A stretch of DNA of 64,000 nucleotides, taken from assembly GCA_905216155.1 (NCBI GenBank), contig CAJMSU010000003.1:1-64000 (forward strand), given 5' to 3'. Shown here one piece after another: positions 54,126 to 64,000 of this stretch. Both the position numbers and the translations under genes were made by a program. Origin of the DNA: an uncultured bacterium (lineage in GTDB: Bacteria > Bacillota_I > Bacilli_A > RF39 > UBA660). The notes below the pieces were generated by a model. It was not told the DNA's origin and did no database searches. It was given only the letters and a program-made list of their open reading frames with translations. Each line of letters opens with the position of its first letter. Position 1 is the first letter of the stretch.

Positions 54126-56687
54126 TTAATTTAGAAAATCATCTATTGTCATTAATCTATCATCTATTTCTTTTAATGATATTTTTTCTTTTTTAGGTAC
54201 TGGTTTTTCTTCTTCCTTAGTATTATTGTCTACATCATCACTTATCCCATCATCTTCATCACTATATATTTCCAACTCTTTTACCAAGAAAGCATCAAAT
54301 AATTCATGTTTCGTAATTTCCTTACCAGTTGAGTATCTATCACTTATTGGAAGTTCTGTTAATTTAAGAGTATTAATTGATTCATTTTTAATTCCAATAT
54401 AATTTTTAGATTCTGTTATAAATGTTTTTAATATTTGATATGGGTTTGTTTTAACTTCTCTTAATACTAATAAACCTCTTCTAGCTCTTGTTGATAATTC
54501 AAATTCATTAAGTCTTACTCTCTTACCAGTTCCTTTTGTAGTTATAATAGTAATAAATTCATCCTTTTCCTCACTAAATTCATTTACAGAAACTAAATAA
54601 TCATCTTTTAATTTCATAGCTTTAACACCAGAAGCTTTAACACCCACAACTGGTATCTCATCCATTTTAAAACTCAAACCATAACCAGTATTTGTCGTTA
54701 TAAATACATTATCCTTTGTCTCAATAAAAGCATCTATTACTTCATCATTTTCTTTTAATTTCATACAACTAGTTGGTTTTGAATATCTAAGAAGCCTAAA
54801 GTCTTGTAACCTACTTCTTTTTATCATACCATTTTTTGTTGTAATTACTACATTTTTATCACTGTCAAATGTTTGAACAGGAATAGATGCAATTACTTGT
54901 TCAGTAGGTGAAGTTTCTATTATATTGCTTACATGTTTAGGCATATCTTTCCATTTTAAATCTGGTATCATATGAACCGGAATATGAAGATAATTTCCTT
55001 CTGATGTAAATACTAAAAGAGTATCTGTAGTATTCATTTCATATTTTCCAATAACATAATCATTTTCCTTAATAGTTAAGTCTTCTTCATTAGATGCTTT
55101 ATAACTTCTATATGAAGTTCTTTTAATATAACCATCCTTTGTTACTAATACAACTACATCTTCTTTTGGTATCATCATAGACTCATCTATCTTTATCTCA
55201 GTAATCTCTTCTTTTATATCAGTAAGTCTTTCAGTGGGATAGTCTTTTTTTACTTGTTTTAATTCTTTTTTCATTACATATTTAAGAGCATCCTCACTAC
55301 TTAAAATAGCAGTTAGTCCATTTATTCTAACTTCAAGAGCTGCCATTTCCTCTTCTAGAGCTACTACATCAGTATTTGTTAACCTATAAAGTTGTAAAGT
55401 AACAATAGCTTCTGCTTGTTCTAATGTAAAATCAAACTCTTTAACTAAATTTTCCTTAGCGTTCGTTTTATTTTTAGATTCTCTTATTACTTTTATAACC
55501 TCATCCAAAATAGATAAACATTTAATTAATCCTTCTACTATATGAAATCTAGCTTTAGCATGTTTAAGTTCAAATTCAGTTCTTCTTTTAACAACTTCTC
55601 TTTGATGAGCGATAAAAGCATCTAAACAACCCTTTAATCCAAGTAATTTAGGTCTTCTATTTACAATTGATACTACATTAAAGTTATAACTTATTTGCAT
55701 ATCAGTATTTTTTAATAAATAATTTACTATTAATTCTGCATTTGCATTTTTCTTTAAATCTATTACTATTCTAACATCTTTAGCAGATTCATCTCTAACT
55801 TCACTTATGCCATCAATCTTTTTATCAATTCTAATATCATCCATCTTCTTTACCATATTAGCTTTATTTGCTTCAAATGGAATTTCTGTTATTATAATTG
55901 ATTTTGATTTACCAGTATCTTCTATTTCATATCTACTTTTAATAATTATTCTTCCACGACCTGTTTCATAGGCTTGTTTAATACCATCTAATCCTTCTAT
56001 GATTCCTCCAGTTGGAAAATCAGGACCTTTTACATATTTCATTAAAGTATCTAAACTACAATTTGGATTATCAATTCTATGAATTGTAGCATCTATCACT
56101 TCATTTAGATTATGTGGCGGAATATTTGTAGCATATCCTGCTGAAATACCTTGAGCACCATATACAAGTAGTGCCGGAAATCTAGCAGGTAAAACAGTAG
56201 GTTCTTCTGTAGTATCATCAAAGTTAGGAGCAAATTCTACAGTATCTTTATCAATATCGCGAAGCATTTCATTACTTATTTTAGAAAGACGAGCCTCTGT
56301 ATAACGATAAGCCGCAGGAGAATCCCCATCAATAGATCCATTATTACCATGCATATCAATATATGGAAGTCTTGTTTTCCATGGTTGACTCATACGAACC
56401 ATAGCATCATATATTGATGTATCACCATGTGGATGATAATTACCTATAACATCTCCTACAGTTTTAGCACTCTTACGATATCCCTTATCATAAGTATTCT
56501 TTTCCTTATGCATAGAATATAAAATTCTTCTTTGAACTGGTTTTAACCCATCTCTAGCATCAGGAATAGCACGATCTTGAATAATATATTTTGAATATGA
56601 TCCAAAACGTTCTCCCATAATATCTTCCAATGTATAATCAAATATTTTTTCAATCACTTCCTGCGTTTCTGTTTTCTTTCTTGCCAT
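54126..56687 (-). CDS. parC: DNA topoisomerase IV subunit A
   Basis: An 853-residue ParC (or GrlA), the DNA-cleaving subunit. The catalytic region has AIPDARDGLKPVQRRILYSM, KSAKTVGDVIGNYHPHGDTS, and the active Tyr in AAYRYTEARLS near residue 120. The quinolone region contains HGDTSIYDAMVRM. The C-terminal beta-propeller follows, ending in an acidic/Lys-rich tail. ATG 56687 has GGTGAT before it. It sits in a parE-parC operon, which separates it from gyrA. Confidence 0.95.
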   Translation of the reverse strand: MARKKTETQEVIEKIFDYTLEDIMGERFGSYSKYIIQDRAIPDARDGLKPVQRRILYSMHKEKNTYDKGYRKSAKTVGDVIGNYHPHGDTSIYDAMVRMSQPWKTRLPYIDMHGNNGSIDGDSPAAYRYTEARLSKISNEMLRDIDKDTVEFAPNFDDTTEEPTVLPARFPALLVYGAQGISAGYATNIPPHNLNEVIDATIHRIDNPNCSLDTLMKYVKGPDFPTGGIIEGLDGIKQAYETGRGRIIIKSRYEIEDTGKSKSIIITEIPFEANKANMVKKMDDIRIDKKIDGISEVRDESAKDVRIVIDLKKNANAELIVNYLLKNTDMQISYNFNVVSIVNRRPKLLGLKGCLDAFIAHQREVVKRRTEFELKHAKARFHIVEGLIKCLSILDEVIKVIRESKNKTNAKENLVKEFDFTLEQAEAIVTLQLYRLTNTDVVALEEEMAALEVRINGLTAILSSEDALKYVMKKELKQVKKDYPTERLTDIKEEITEIKIDESMMIPKEDVVVLVTKDGYIKRTSYRSYKASNEEDLTIKENDYVIGKYEMNTTDTLLVFTSEGNYLHIPVHMIPDLKWKDMPKHVSNIIETSPTEQVIASIPVQTFDSDKNVVITTKNGMIKRSRLQDFRLLRYSKPTSCMKLKENDEVIDAFIETKDNVFITTNTGYGLSFKMDEIPVVGVKASGVKAMKLKDDYLVSVNEFSEEKDEFITIITTKGTGKRVRLNEFELSTRARRGLLVLREVKTNPYQILKTFITESKNYIGIKNESINTLKLTELPISDRYSTGKEITKHELFDAFLVKELEIYSDEDDGISDDVDNNTKEEEKPVPKKEKISLKEIDDRLMTIDDFLN

Positions 56688-56708
56688 TTTTATCACCTAA
56701 CTTCTCAT

Positions 56709-58610
56709 TTATATTTGAAAATCATCTTCTAATGAAAATTCAACATTTTCTTCAATCCATTCTTTACGAGGAGGAACATCATCCCCCATAAGAACTGATA
56801 CTCTTTTTTCTGCAAGCTGAGCATCTTCTATATTTACTCTTATTAATGTTCTAGAACCAGGGTGCATTGTAGTTTCACAAAGTTGATCAGCGTTCATTTC
56901 ACCAAGTCCTTTATATCTTTGTATTTCACATTTTTTACCCTTTGATTTTTCTTTCATTTCTTCTATTGTATAAGCATATTCTATATTTTTACCACTTTGG
57001 ATTTTAAATAATGGTGGCAACGCAACAAAAAGTCTTCCGTCCTCTATTAATGGTCGCATATAACGATAGAAAAATGTTAAAAGCAAACATTGAATATGTC
57101 CACCATCTTCATCAGCATCGCTCATTATAATAACCTTTTTATATTCACAATCGTTTATATCAAAATTAGAGCCATATCCAGCACCAATAGTATATATCAT
57201 AGTATTTATTTCTTCATTTTTTAAAATATCTTCTTCTTTAGTCTTTTCTGTATTTAAAACCTTACCACGTAATGGAAGTATAGCCTGATAACGTCTATCA
57301 CGGCCCTGTTTTGCAGAACCACCTGCTGAATCACCCTCGACCAAAAATAATTCTTTTTTTGTCTTATCTTTACTTTGAGCTGGTGCAAGTTTTCCTGATA
57401 AGCTTCTTTCTTTTGAACTCTTCTTAGTTCCTTTTCTAGCTTCTTCCCTTGCTTTTCTAGCAGCCTCTCTCGCTATTTTACTACGTAAACTCTTATTAAT
57501 AATTTCTGTTGCAATCTTTTTATTTTCCTCTAAAAACACTCTTAATTGATCTGTAACAATTGACTCAACAGCAACACGTGCTCCAGGCGTTCCTAGTTTA
57601 CCTTTTGTTTGTCCTTCAAATTGAAGTATTCCTTCTGGTATTTTTAAACTAATAACGGCAGTTAATCCTTCTCTTACATCGCTTCCTTCTAATGATTTTT
57701 CCTTTCCCTTAATAAAACCATTTGATTTAGCATAATCATTAAAGACTCTAGTAAGAGCTGTTTTAAATCCAACCTCGTGTGTACCACCATCTATTGTTTT
57801 AACATTATTAACAAAACTTACTATATTATCATTATAAGAATCAGTATATTGCATAGAAATATCAACTTCCATTTTATCTTTCATACCAGATATTGATAAG
57901 ACATTATGTAAAGCATTTTTTCCTTTATTTAAATCCTCTACAAACTCTTCAATTCCTCTTTCATAATGATATATAGCACTTCTTTCATCCTCTTCATCAA
58001 CAACTTCTATTGTAATACCTTTTAATAAGAAGGCAGATTCTTGCATCCTCTCACATATAGTAGTAAATGAAAAGTTAGTAGTAGAAAATATTTCATCATC
58101 AGGTAAAAATCTAACAGTAGTACCAGTTTTATTTGTTTTACCTATTTTCTTAAGTGGAACTGCTACCTTACCACCATTTTCAAATTTTATATAATATTCT
58201 TCCTTATCACGTTTTATTGTAACTTCCATCCATTTTGATAATGCATTAACAACACTTGATCCAACTCCATGAAGACCACCAGATACCTTATATCCTTCAC
58301 TTTCAAATTTACCACCAGCATGAAGTACAGTAAAAATAACCTCTGGAGTTGATTTACCAGACGCATGCATACCTGTTGGAAGACCTCTACCATGATCTTC
58401 TACACTTACTGATTTATCAGAATGAATTATAATTTTTATATAGTCACCAAAACCATTTATAGCCTCATCTATTGAATTATCAACAATTTCCCATACTAAA
58501 TGATGAAGCCCTCTTTTATCAGTTGAACCTATATACATACCAGGTCTTTTTCTTACTGCTTCTAATCCCTCTAAAACTTTAATTGAAGAATCATCATATT
58601 TTAATGCCAT
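56709..58610 (-). CDS. parE: DNA topoisomerase IV subunit B
   Basis: A 633-residue ATPase subunit. The GHKL ATP site has VWEIVDNSIDEAINGFG, VEDHGRGLPTGMH and AGGKFESEGYKVSGGLHGVGSSVVNALS, and the TOPRIM domain has ELFLVEGDSAGGSAKQGRDR and IIMSDADEDGGHIQ. ATG 58610 begins MALKYDDSSIKVLEGLEAVRKRPGMYIG with AGGAGTGA upstream, whereas the longer frame to 58685 adds an odd hydrophobic leader and was rejected. It pairs with parC. Confidence 0.96.
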   Translation of the reverse strand: MALKYDDSSIKVLEGLEAVRKRPGMYIGSTDKRGLHHLVWEIVDNSIDEAINGFGDYIKIIIHSDKSVSVEDHGRGLPTGMHASGKSTPEVIFTVLHAGGKFESEGYKVSGGLHGVGSSVVNALSKWMEVTIKRDKEEYYIKFENGGKVAVPLKKIGKTNKTGTTVRFLPDDEIFSTTNFSFTTICERMQESAFLLKGITIEVVDEEDERSAIYHYERGIEEFVEDLNKGKNALHNVLSISGMKDKMEVDISMQYTDSYNDNIVSFVNNVKTIDGGTHEVGFKTALTRVFNDYAKSNGFIKGKEKSLEGSDVREGLTAVISLKIPEGILQFEGQTKGKLGTPGARVAVESIVTDQLRVFLEENKKIATEIINKSLRSKIAREAARKAREEARKGTKKSSKERSLSGKLAPAQSKDKTKKELFLVEGDSAGGSAKQGRDRRYQAILPLRGKVLNTEKTKEEDILKNEEINTMIYTIGAGYGSNFDINDCEYKKVIIMSDADEDGGHIQCLLLTFFYRYMRPLIEDGRLFVALPPLFKIQSGKNIEYAYTIEEMKEKSKGKKCEIQRYKGLGEMNADQLCETTMHPGSRTLIRVNIEDAQLAEKRVSVLMGDDVPPRKEWIEENVEFSLEDDFQI

Positions 58611-58690
58611 ATTTATCACTCCTAATATTTCCCTATCTCCTATTATAACCAAAAAACAAGCCATTTTCAAATAAACTTTTAACAAATAAG

Positions 58691-58729
58691 CAAAAAAAAT
58701 AAAGAAGCATCAACTAAGACTTCATTATT
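58691..58729 (-). terminator. Terminator of the lipoprotein protease gene
   Basis: AATAAAGAAG and CTTCATTATT (58698-58707 with 58720-58729) pair at 9 of 10 positions, and the minus strand ends in a long T run. Confidence 0.7.
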
Positions 58730-58732
58730 TTA

Positions 58733-60220
58733 CTACTTTATTTTTTTCTTAAAATCATTATAACTATGACTAAGATTTATTATATTTGGATAAACAATTG
58801 CCTTTAATAAAGGAAATTTTTCCATTAAATCATAAGCATTTGTTCCATAATAACATTCATCTAATTCTGCCAAAGAAATTAAATCTAATAATAGTTTTTC
58901 CTCATTTTCTTTTCTATAGTTTGTAATATACTCATAATTAATATCATATTCATCCACTAAAAACTGAGTATATAACTCTTCCATTTCTAAAAAATCACCT
59001 ATAAAATCATCACTATAATTAGCATTATCATAATAATTCGTAATAATATTTTCAACTATTATAAAAAGTGATATGTTCTCATCTACTGAAATATTATTTT
59101 TCTTAGTATATGTTATCATTTGTTTTAATACCTTTTTAAAAATATCAAGCTTATAATTATTACCAACTAACTGTCTCATATTACTAGAAGTACTAAAATT
59201 ATTTTTAAAATTAGTTCTTTTATATTTAGAATCAATTGCGTATATAATTTTATATAATAATTGAACATCACTATAATCACACGTATCACAATATTCATAA
59301 AATTTATCATAATCAGTATCAAATATGCACTCATAATAATCATATATATTTTTATTATTAAATAAACCTAATAAAATTATTAGTGCCTCATCTATTCTTT
59401 CCTCAGAATAAGTATAATCACTATAATCACTCATTTTGTATCCTTCTACATTATATAATTCTGACTCCGCTGCTGACTCTTCTAAAGAAGAAAATGAATT
59501 ATATGAAAACGTTAAATTACTATACTTTTGTGTTTTACATGAACAAATTTCTTCTCTTGCATGATTAATTTCATGTGCTAATGTTAATTCTACATATTTA
59601 TTAATATCTTCATTGCCATATGTTTTATATATTTCATCTAAATATATTAATATCAAATTTTCATCTGGTACATACTTACCTAAACAATCAGTTTCCTCAT
59701 TTAAGCACAATATTTTCAATCCCTCTATTTTATGCATATCTTCATCTATATCATTTTTACTATTATAAATAATATTAGTTAAAATATTTTTTAACATATT
59801 TTTAGCATTAAAATCACTAGTTTCAAAAAATGAATAGGCACATACATTATTATTATCTAAATAAAAAGATGTATTATCAATAATTTTTTCAACAACACCA
59901 TTTATATCACCATCAAAGCTGACTTCACACGAATCATCATTTTCAATAGAACGTTTATAAATATATTCTATTTCATCCTTTTTTTGATAATATTCTTGAT
60001 ATGGATATACTACATCAATATCATCAATTTCATCAGAAAATGTTTTATATATATCACGTTGATCCAATTCTTTTTCAGTATCATGTTCTAATACATATGA
60101 AGTATCAATATCTTCACTAATTTTTTCATCATTACAACCAGTAAGCGTTACAGAAAGTGTAGTAGCAATAGATAATGCTAGTAATTTATTTTTTAATTTT
60201 ATAAGTTCATTCTTTGTCAT
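58733..60220 (-). CDS. Lipoprotein with a HExxH zinc-protease motif
   Basis: A 495-residue lipoprotein; the lipobox LTGC ends at Cys29. A helical, Asp/Tyr/Asn-rich protein, it carries LAHEINHAREE with H216-E217-x2-H220 and, 28-32 residues later, EESAAE (E248 or E252), the gluzincin-like pattern. I do not recognise the family. An extracytoplasmic metallopeptidase is inferred from the motif alone. Six Cys outside the lipobox (98, 127, 172, 179, 226, 228) and more beyond may form disulfides. Monocistronic. Confidence 0.62.
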   Translation of the reverse strand: MTKNELIKLKNKLLALSIATTLSVTLTGCNDEKISEDIDTSYVLEHDTEKELDQRDIYKTFSDEIDDIDVVYPYQEYYQKKDEIEYIYKRSIENDDSCEVSFDGDINGVVEKIIDNTSFYLDNNNVCAYSFFETSDFNAKNMLKNILTNIIYNSKNDIDEDMHKIEGLKILCLNEETDCLGKYVPDENLILIYLDEIYKTYGNEDINKYVELTLAHEINHAREEICSCKTQKYSNLTFSYNSFSSLEESAAESELYNVEGYKMSDYSDYTYSEERIDEALIILLGLFNNKNIYDYYECIFDTDYDKFYEYCDTCDYSDVQLLYKIIYAIDSKYKRTNFKNNFSTSSNMRQLVGNNYKLDIFKKVLKQMITYTKKNNISVDENISLFIIVENIITNYYDNANYSDDFIGDFLEMEELYTQFLVDEYDINYEYITNYRKENEEKLLLDLISLAELDECYYGTNAYDLMEKFPLLKAIVYPNIINLSHSYNDFKKKIK

Positions 60221-60325
60221 AATATATCCCCTTACAAGTCACATATTATAACATTTTCTATAAAAAAATAAAAGAGATATTTATCATTAAATTATAATAT
60301 ATAAATTTAAATTCTATATAGCATG

Positions 60326-60362
60326 AAAAAATGAAAACTAAAAATATTAATTTTCATTTTTT
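60326..60362 (-). terminator. alaS-holA terminator
   Basis: AAAAAATGAAAA (60326-60337) pairs over 12 bp with TTTTCATTTTTT (60351-60362); it lies just beyond the holA stop. Confidence 0.7.
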
Positions 60363-60372
60363 ATAGTCTAAC

Positions 60373-61314
60373 TCAACAATAATTTAAAATAAAAAGTTCA
60401 ATTAAAAATTTATTATCTACATCACTTGTCTTCATCTTTAAATCTATATTTGCCAGTCTTTGCATTAAAAATAATAATTCAGCTTCACTATAATATCTAG
60501 TTAATTCAAGCGTTTTAGTTATTCTATATGGTTTTTCAGCTAAAACACTTGCAATTTCATTACTAGACATATTTCTTTTACTTAATATCTTAGTTTGATA
60601 AATTATTCTAAACTGACTACCTAAAAGCCCTAAAAGAGAAATTGAATCCACATAATTATCAACTAATTCTCTATATTTTTTTAAAGCATTACTTTTATTT
60701 TTTGAAGCTAAATTTCTAACAAAATCAAATGTTAAATCCATAGAATCAGCATGCTTTTTTATAACCATCAAAGATATATCACTTAAAAGTATCTCTTTTT
60801 CAGCTGCCTTGAAGTTAATTAATTTATTGCATTCATTATCAATTTTAGTAATATCATCCAAACAAAGTTCATGAATTTTTTTTACTACACCATTTTCTAA
60901 CTTATAATCACTTAGTTTTTGTTTTATATAATTTTCTGGATTTATTGATACTAAAATATATTCTAACTTTTTCTTTAAATCTTTTGTCAGTTTTTTTGTA
61001 TTATTTAGTTTTTTTGATGTAACAATCAATAAATTATCACTAACAGTATTATCTAAATAAGTCATAAAATGTTTATATAAATCTTTGTTACTATCTATAC
61101 TAAAACTATCTATATTATTAATAATTACAACTTTTTTATTTGAAAACAAACCATAAGTATCCAAATCTTCTAAAGCCCTATCAAATTCATCCTCAACTAC
61201 ATCATAATTACTAATAGGAGCATCTAAAAAATTAGTCTTTTTTATTATTTCTTCTATTTTTATTTTTAGTGACTTACTATCACTTGACTCAATTAAATAA
61301 TTATATGATGTCAT
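60373..61314 (-). CDS. holA: DNA polymerase III delta subunit
   Basis: A 313-residue clamp-loader subunit of the HolA type. Features are an N-terminal YNYLIESSDS strand, KVVIINNIDSF near 65, a middle domain with LTFDFVRNLASKNKSNALKKYRELV, and a C-terminal helical collar with ISLLGLLGSQFRIIYQTKILSKRN. Sequence divergence is high, as usual for delta. The start overlaps the alaS end by 14 nt. Confidence 0.88.
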   Translation of the reverse strand: MTSYNYLIESSDSKSLKIKIEEIIKKTNFLDAPISNYDVVEDEFDRALEDLDTYGLFSNKKVVIINNIDSFSIDSNKDLYKHFMTYLDNTVSDNLLIVTSKKLNNTKKLTKDLKKKLEYILVSINPENYIKQKLSDYKLENGVVKKIHELCLDDITKIDNECNKLINFKAAEKEILLSDISLMVIKKHADSMDLTFDFVRNLASKNKSNALKKYRELVDNYVDSISLLGLLGSQFRIIYQTKILSKRNMSSNEIASVLAEKPYRITKTLELTRYYSEAELLFLMQRLANIDLKMKTSDVDNKFLIELFILNYC

Positions 61315-63997
61315 TTACTAAAACCTTTTCTACATGTTTAAACACTTCTGGAAGATATTCTTTTGTTTTTCCTCCGCCTTGAGCAAAAGTTTTACTACCT
61401 CCACCATTTCCTAAAGAAGATACTGACGCATCTTTAACTAATAATCCAGCATTAACAAAACAATTACTACGTGCTATAAAGTTAACTGATGAATCTTCCT
61501 TAACATTAGCAAAGAAAATTAATCCAGGTTTCATTTCATTAATTAAACTATCAGCAATTGCCTTAAGGAAACTAATATCTTTATTAAAAGTTTGCATAAT
61601 TAAAGCCTTTGTACCATTATAATCTTTTATTTTATCTCTATATGAGTCCAAATTATTTAATGCTTGCTTCATCTTTGCATCTTCAAATGCTTTTTCTAAT
61701 GTTTTAACCTCACTATGAACATATTGTAGTTCATTTCTATTAAATATAATATCTTTATATGAAGTCGGTTTAGAATTATCTATATCAACATCGAAATCCA
61801 AACTAATTCCAAGCTCTTTTGCCTCATCTAATATAGTTTTAGCTTTCATTAATAATTTTATCATTTCATCATTATAAGGTTTTATAGTATCAAATAATGT
61901 ATCAGAAACCTTTGCTCCAGTTACAGCTTCTATTCTATATAAATTACTTCCTTTTGATTCACATGAATATATTGCAAAGTTTTTAATATCTGATGTATTA
62001 GTAGCATGTGTACCACCACATAATTCAATAGATTTACCAATTTTTACAACTCTTACCATATCACCATACTTTTCACTAAATAAAGCCATAGCACCCATCT
62101 CTTTTGCTTTGTCTATTGGTAAAATTTCAGTAGACACTATTAAATTTTGTGAAATCATATCATTAATAAATTTTTCTACCTCAACAACTTCATCATCACT
62201 TAATTTTTTAGGATAAGTAAAGTCAAATCTAAGTTTTTCATCATCAACATAACTACCAGCTTGCTTAATATCTTTAGATACAACCTGTTGTAAAGCATAT
62301 TGTAGAATATGAACACTAGAGTGATTTGCTTGTATTTTCTTCCTTCTATCTTGATCTAATACTAATTCTACAGTATCACCAATATTAATAACACCATCTA
62401 ATAATTTAACTTTATGAATATGTTGACCATTAGGTCCCTTAAAAACATCTAAAACACGTCCTCTAAATGATGGCCCTATAATCATACCAGTATCACTAAC
62501 TTGACCACCTGAAGTTGCAAAAAAACAGGTTCTATCTAACGCCATATAACAATCATGATCAATTGTATTAACTATTTCATCTTTTGAAAATATTGCAGAT
62601 ATATTTGTTTTTAAACGATAAATTCCATATACAAATTCAGAAGGCTTTTTATAATCTAATAAAACCTTTTTTTGACTAGCCATAGAGGATTTATTTTTAG
62701 CATTTTTCTTAGCCATTTCTTTTTGTAATGTCATATATTTATCAAATTCATCTTTTGATACACTATATCCCACTTCAGTTAAATATTCTTGAGTAAGTTC
62801 ATATGGAAAACCATATGTATCATATAATTTAAATGCATCTTCTCCACTAATCTTTCCATCAATTGACTCATTTACTAATTCCTTTAATCTTCTCTCTCCT
62901 GCTTCTAATGTTTTCAAAAATAAGTTTTCCTCATTCATTACTAAAACTTCAATTTCTCCTTGCATATCTATTAAATAAGGGTAAGCTTTCTTCATAGCAT
63001 CAATAACATCACTTACTATTTTATACATAAAAGGTCCATTTAATCCCATAGTCCTACCAAACCTAACACTTCTTCTTAAAAGTCTTCTAAGAACATAACC
63101 ACGACCAGTATTTTCAAAATAAGCTCCATCTGCTAAAGCAAAAGTAATTGTTCTTATATGATCAGCAATTATTTTAATTTCTTTTTGACCAGTATATTTA
63201 GCATTAATTAATTTTTCAATATGAGCAATAATTGGTGTATATAAATCAGTTTCAAATGTTGAGTCAACTCCTTGAAAAATAGTACACCATCTCTCAAGAC
63301 CAGCACCTGTATCTATATTCTTACTAGGAAGTTCTTGATAATCTCTGCGATCTACACCTGGTTTTGAATTATATTGACTAAATACATTATTCCATATTTC
63401 TACATAACGTTCCTGTTCATCATCATTTTTAAATTTTTCTAAAGCATCTCCCTTAGGATCATATTTTTCTCCTCTATCAAAAAATATTTCAGAATCAGGT
63501 CCACAAGGTCCTTCACCAATTTCCCAGAAATTGCCTTCAAGTTTTATTATATGATCTTCACTCATTCCTAAAGATAACCATTTGTCATATGCAACCTTAT
63601 CTTCAGTATAAACTGTAACATAAAGTAAATCCTTATCTATATCAAACCATTTACTACCAGTTAATATTTCATAAGCAAACTCTAAAGCTTCTTCTTTGAA
63701 ATAATCACCAACAGAAAAATTTCCCATCATTTCGAAAAAGGTTAAATGTCTTTTTGTAACACCTACATTTTCTATATCATTAGTACGAATACATTTTTGA
63801 ATATTTACAATTCTTCTAGACACAGGAACCTCAGTTCCATCAAAATATTTCTTCAAAGGTGTAACACCAGCATTTACCCATAACAGGCTATCATCATTAA
63901 CAGGTATAAGAGAAGCACTCTCAAATTTTTTATGTTTTTTTCCTTCAAAAAACTTAAACCACATATTTCTAATTTCATCATGACTCATATATCTCAT
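61301..63997 (-). CDS. alaS: Alanyl-tRNA synthetase
   Basis: An 898-residue class II synthetase. It has an N-terminal catalytic core (WFKFFEGKKHKKFESASLIP, FFEMMGNFSVGDYF, DIGEGPCGPDSEI-like motifs), an editing domain with NHSSVHILQYAL and CGGTHA, and a C-terminal Ala-specific DHHA1 domain with SLGNGGGSKTFAQGGG. The start at 63997 lies 3 nt from the window edge, so its ribosome site is not visible; Met at 63988 (MSHDEIR) is an alternative. Full length otherwise. Upstream sequence that could hold a T-box is outside the window. Confidence 0.96.
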   Translation of the reverse strand: MRYMSHDEIRNMWFKFFEGKKHKKFESASLIPVNDDSLLWVNAGVTPLKKYFDGTEVPVSRRIVNIQKCIRTNDIENVGVTKRHLTFFEMMGNFSVGDYFKEEALEFAYEILTGSKWFDIDKDLLYVTVYTEDKVAYDKWLSLGMSEDHIIKLEGNFWEIGEGPCGPDSEIFFDRGEKYDPKGDALEKFKNDDEQERYVEIWNNVFSQYNSKPGVDRRDYQELPSKNIDTGAGLERWCTIFQGVDSTFETDLYTPIIAHIEKLINAKYTGQKEIKIIADHIRTITFALADGAYFENTGRGYVLRRLLRRSVRFGRTMGLNGPFMYKIVSDVIDAMKKAYPYLIDMQGEIEVLVMNEENLFLKTLEAGERRLKELVNESIDGKISGEDAFKLYDTYGFPYELTQEYLTEVGYSVSKDEFDKYMTLQKEMAKKNAKNKSSMASQKKVLLDYKKPSEFVYGIYRLKTNISAIFSKDEIVNTIDHDCYMALDRTCFFATSGGQVSDTGMIIGPSFRGRVLDVFKGPNGQHIHKVKLLDGVINIGDTVELVLDQDRRKKIQANHSSVHILQYALQQVVSKDIKQAGSYVDDEKLRFDFTYPKKLSDDEVVEVEKFINDMISQNLIVSTEILPIDKAKEMGAMALFSEKYGDMVRVVKIGKSIELCGGTHATNTSDIKNFAIYSCESKGSNLYRIEAVTGAKVSDTLFDTIKPYNDEMIKLLMKAKTILDEAKELGISLDFDVDIDNSKPTSYKDIIFNRNELQYVHSEVKTLEKAFEDAKMKQALNNLDSYRDKIKDYNGTKALIMQTFNKDISFLKAIADSLINEMKPGLIFFANVKEDSSVNFIARSNCFVNAGLLVKDASVSSLGNGGGSKTFAQGGGKTKEYLPEVFKHVEKVLVNDII

Positions 63998-64000
63998 TTT

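Noticed and set aside
56709..58685. Longer parE start adding 25 hydrophobic residues
   Set aside because: ATG 58610 has a good ribosome site and gives the canonical ParE N-terminus; the extension does not match the family.

Overview
The window comes from a very AT-rich, low-GC Firmicute of the Bacilli/Mollicutes neighbourhood, using the standard bacterial code. TGA is a real stop (the nitrilase-family gene ends in TGA at 19325-19327) and TGG is the tryptophan codon, so this is not a TGA=Trp mycoplasma. Sporulation genes (gerA-type, gerC-like, spoIIM, spoIVB, ylbD, a YjcZ-like miniprotein) sit beside a reduced-looking housekeeping set. That suggests a spore-forming uncultured gut lineage of the RF39-like kind; the placement is inference from gene content.

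Layout. 1-2.7 kb: a gene end, a Cys-rich CFI-box protein, a TroA-like lipoprotein with yidD, then rnc. 2.7-15.1 kb (plus strand): a coiled-coil protein, an RNase J2-like protein, tRNA-Arg(CCU), an unknown gene, tRNA-Gln(CUG) next to gltX, a candidate small RNA with its own promoter and terminator, murI and two PlsC-type acyltransferases, an alpha/beta hydrolase, DUF1003, tRNA-Arg(CCG), a broken acetyltransferase, tRNA-Thr(GGU), and an S51 peptidase / ComEC-like hydrolase / DUF3006 operon. Three small exported proteins of one family are scattered through this stretch.

15.1-35.6 kb: a gerC-like/gerA pair, an RlmD-type methyltransferase, nitrilase plus acetyltransferase, oleate hydratase with a TetR regulator, several membrane or unknown proteins, mgtC, zupT, queH, rarA, an amidoligase-like protein, xerD-deoB, an AT-rich non-coding tract with a tiny glycine/tyrosine-rich membrane protein, an HTH protein and spoIIM. 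35.6-64 kb is almost all minus strand: DUF421, spoIVB, nusB-xseA-xseB, DUF2752 and DUF4234 proteins, mutS, murC, the heat-shock cluster hrcA-grpE-dnaK-pepF-dnaJ behind two CIRCE operators, a pilin-like multi-domain lectin protein, ylbD-ylbE-ylbF-rsmD, parE-parC, a lipoprotein with a zinc-protease motif, and alaS-holA.

The core genes cover DNA topology, repair and recombination (parEC, mutS, rarA, xseAB, xerD, holA), translation and RNA metabolism (alaS, gltX, queH, rlmD-type, rsmD, rnc, RNase J2-like, nusB), wall precursors (murI, murC), proteostasis and sporulation. The least understood parts are the surface and secreted proteins, several enzyme-like proteins that have lost signature catalytic or ligand residues, and the small RNA at about 8.03 kb. 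No CRISPR array, insertion sequence, prophage or obvious defence island was found.
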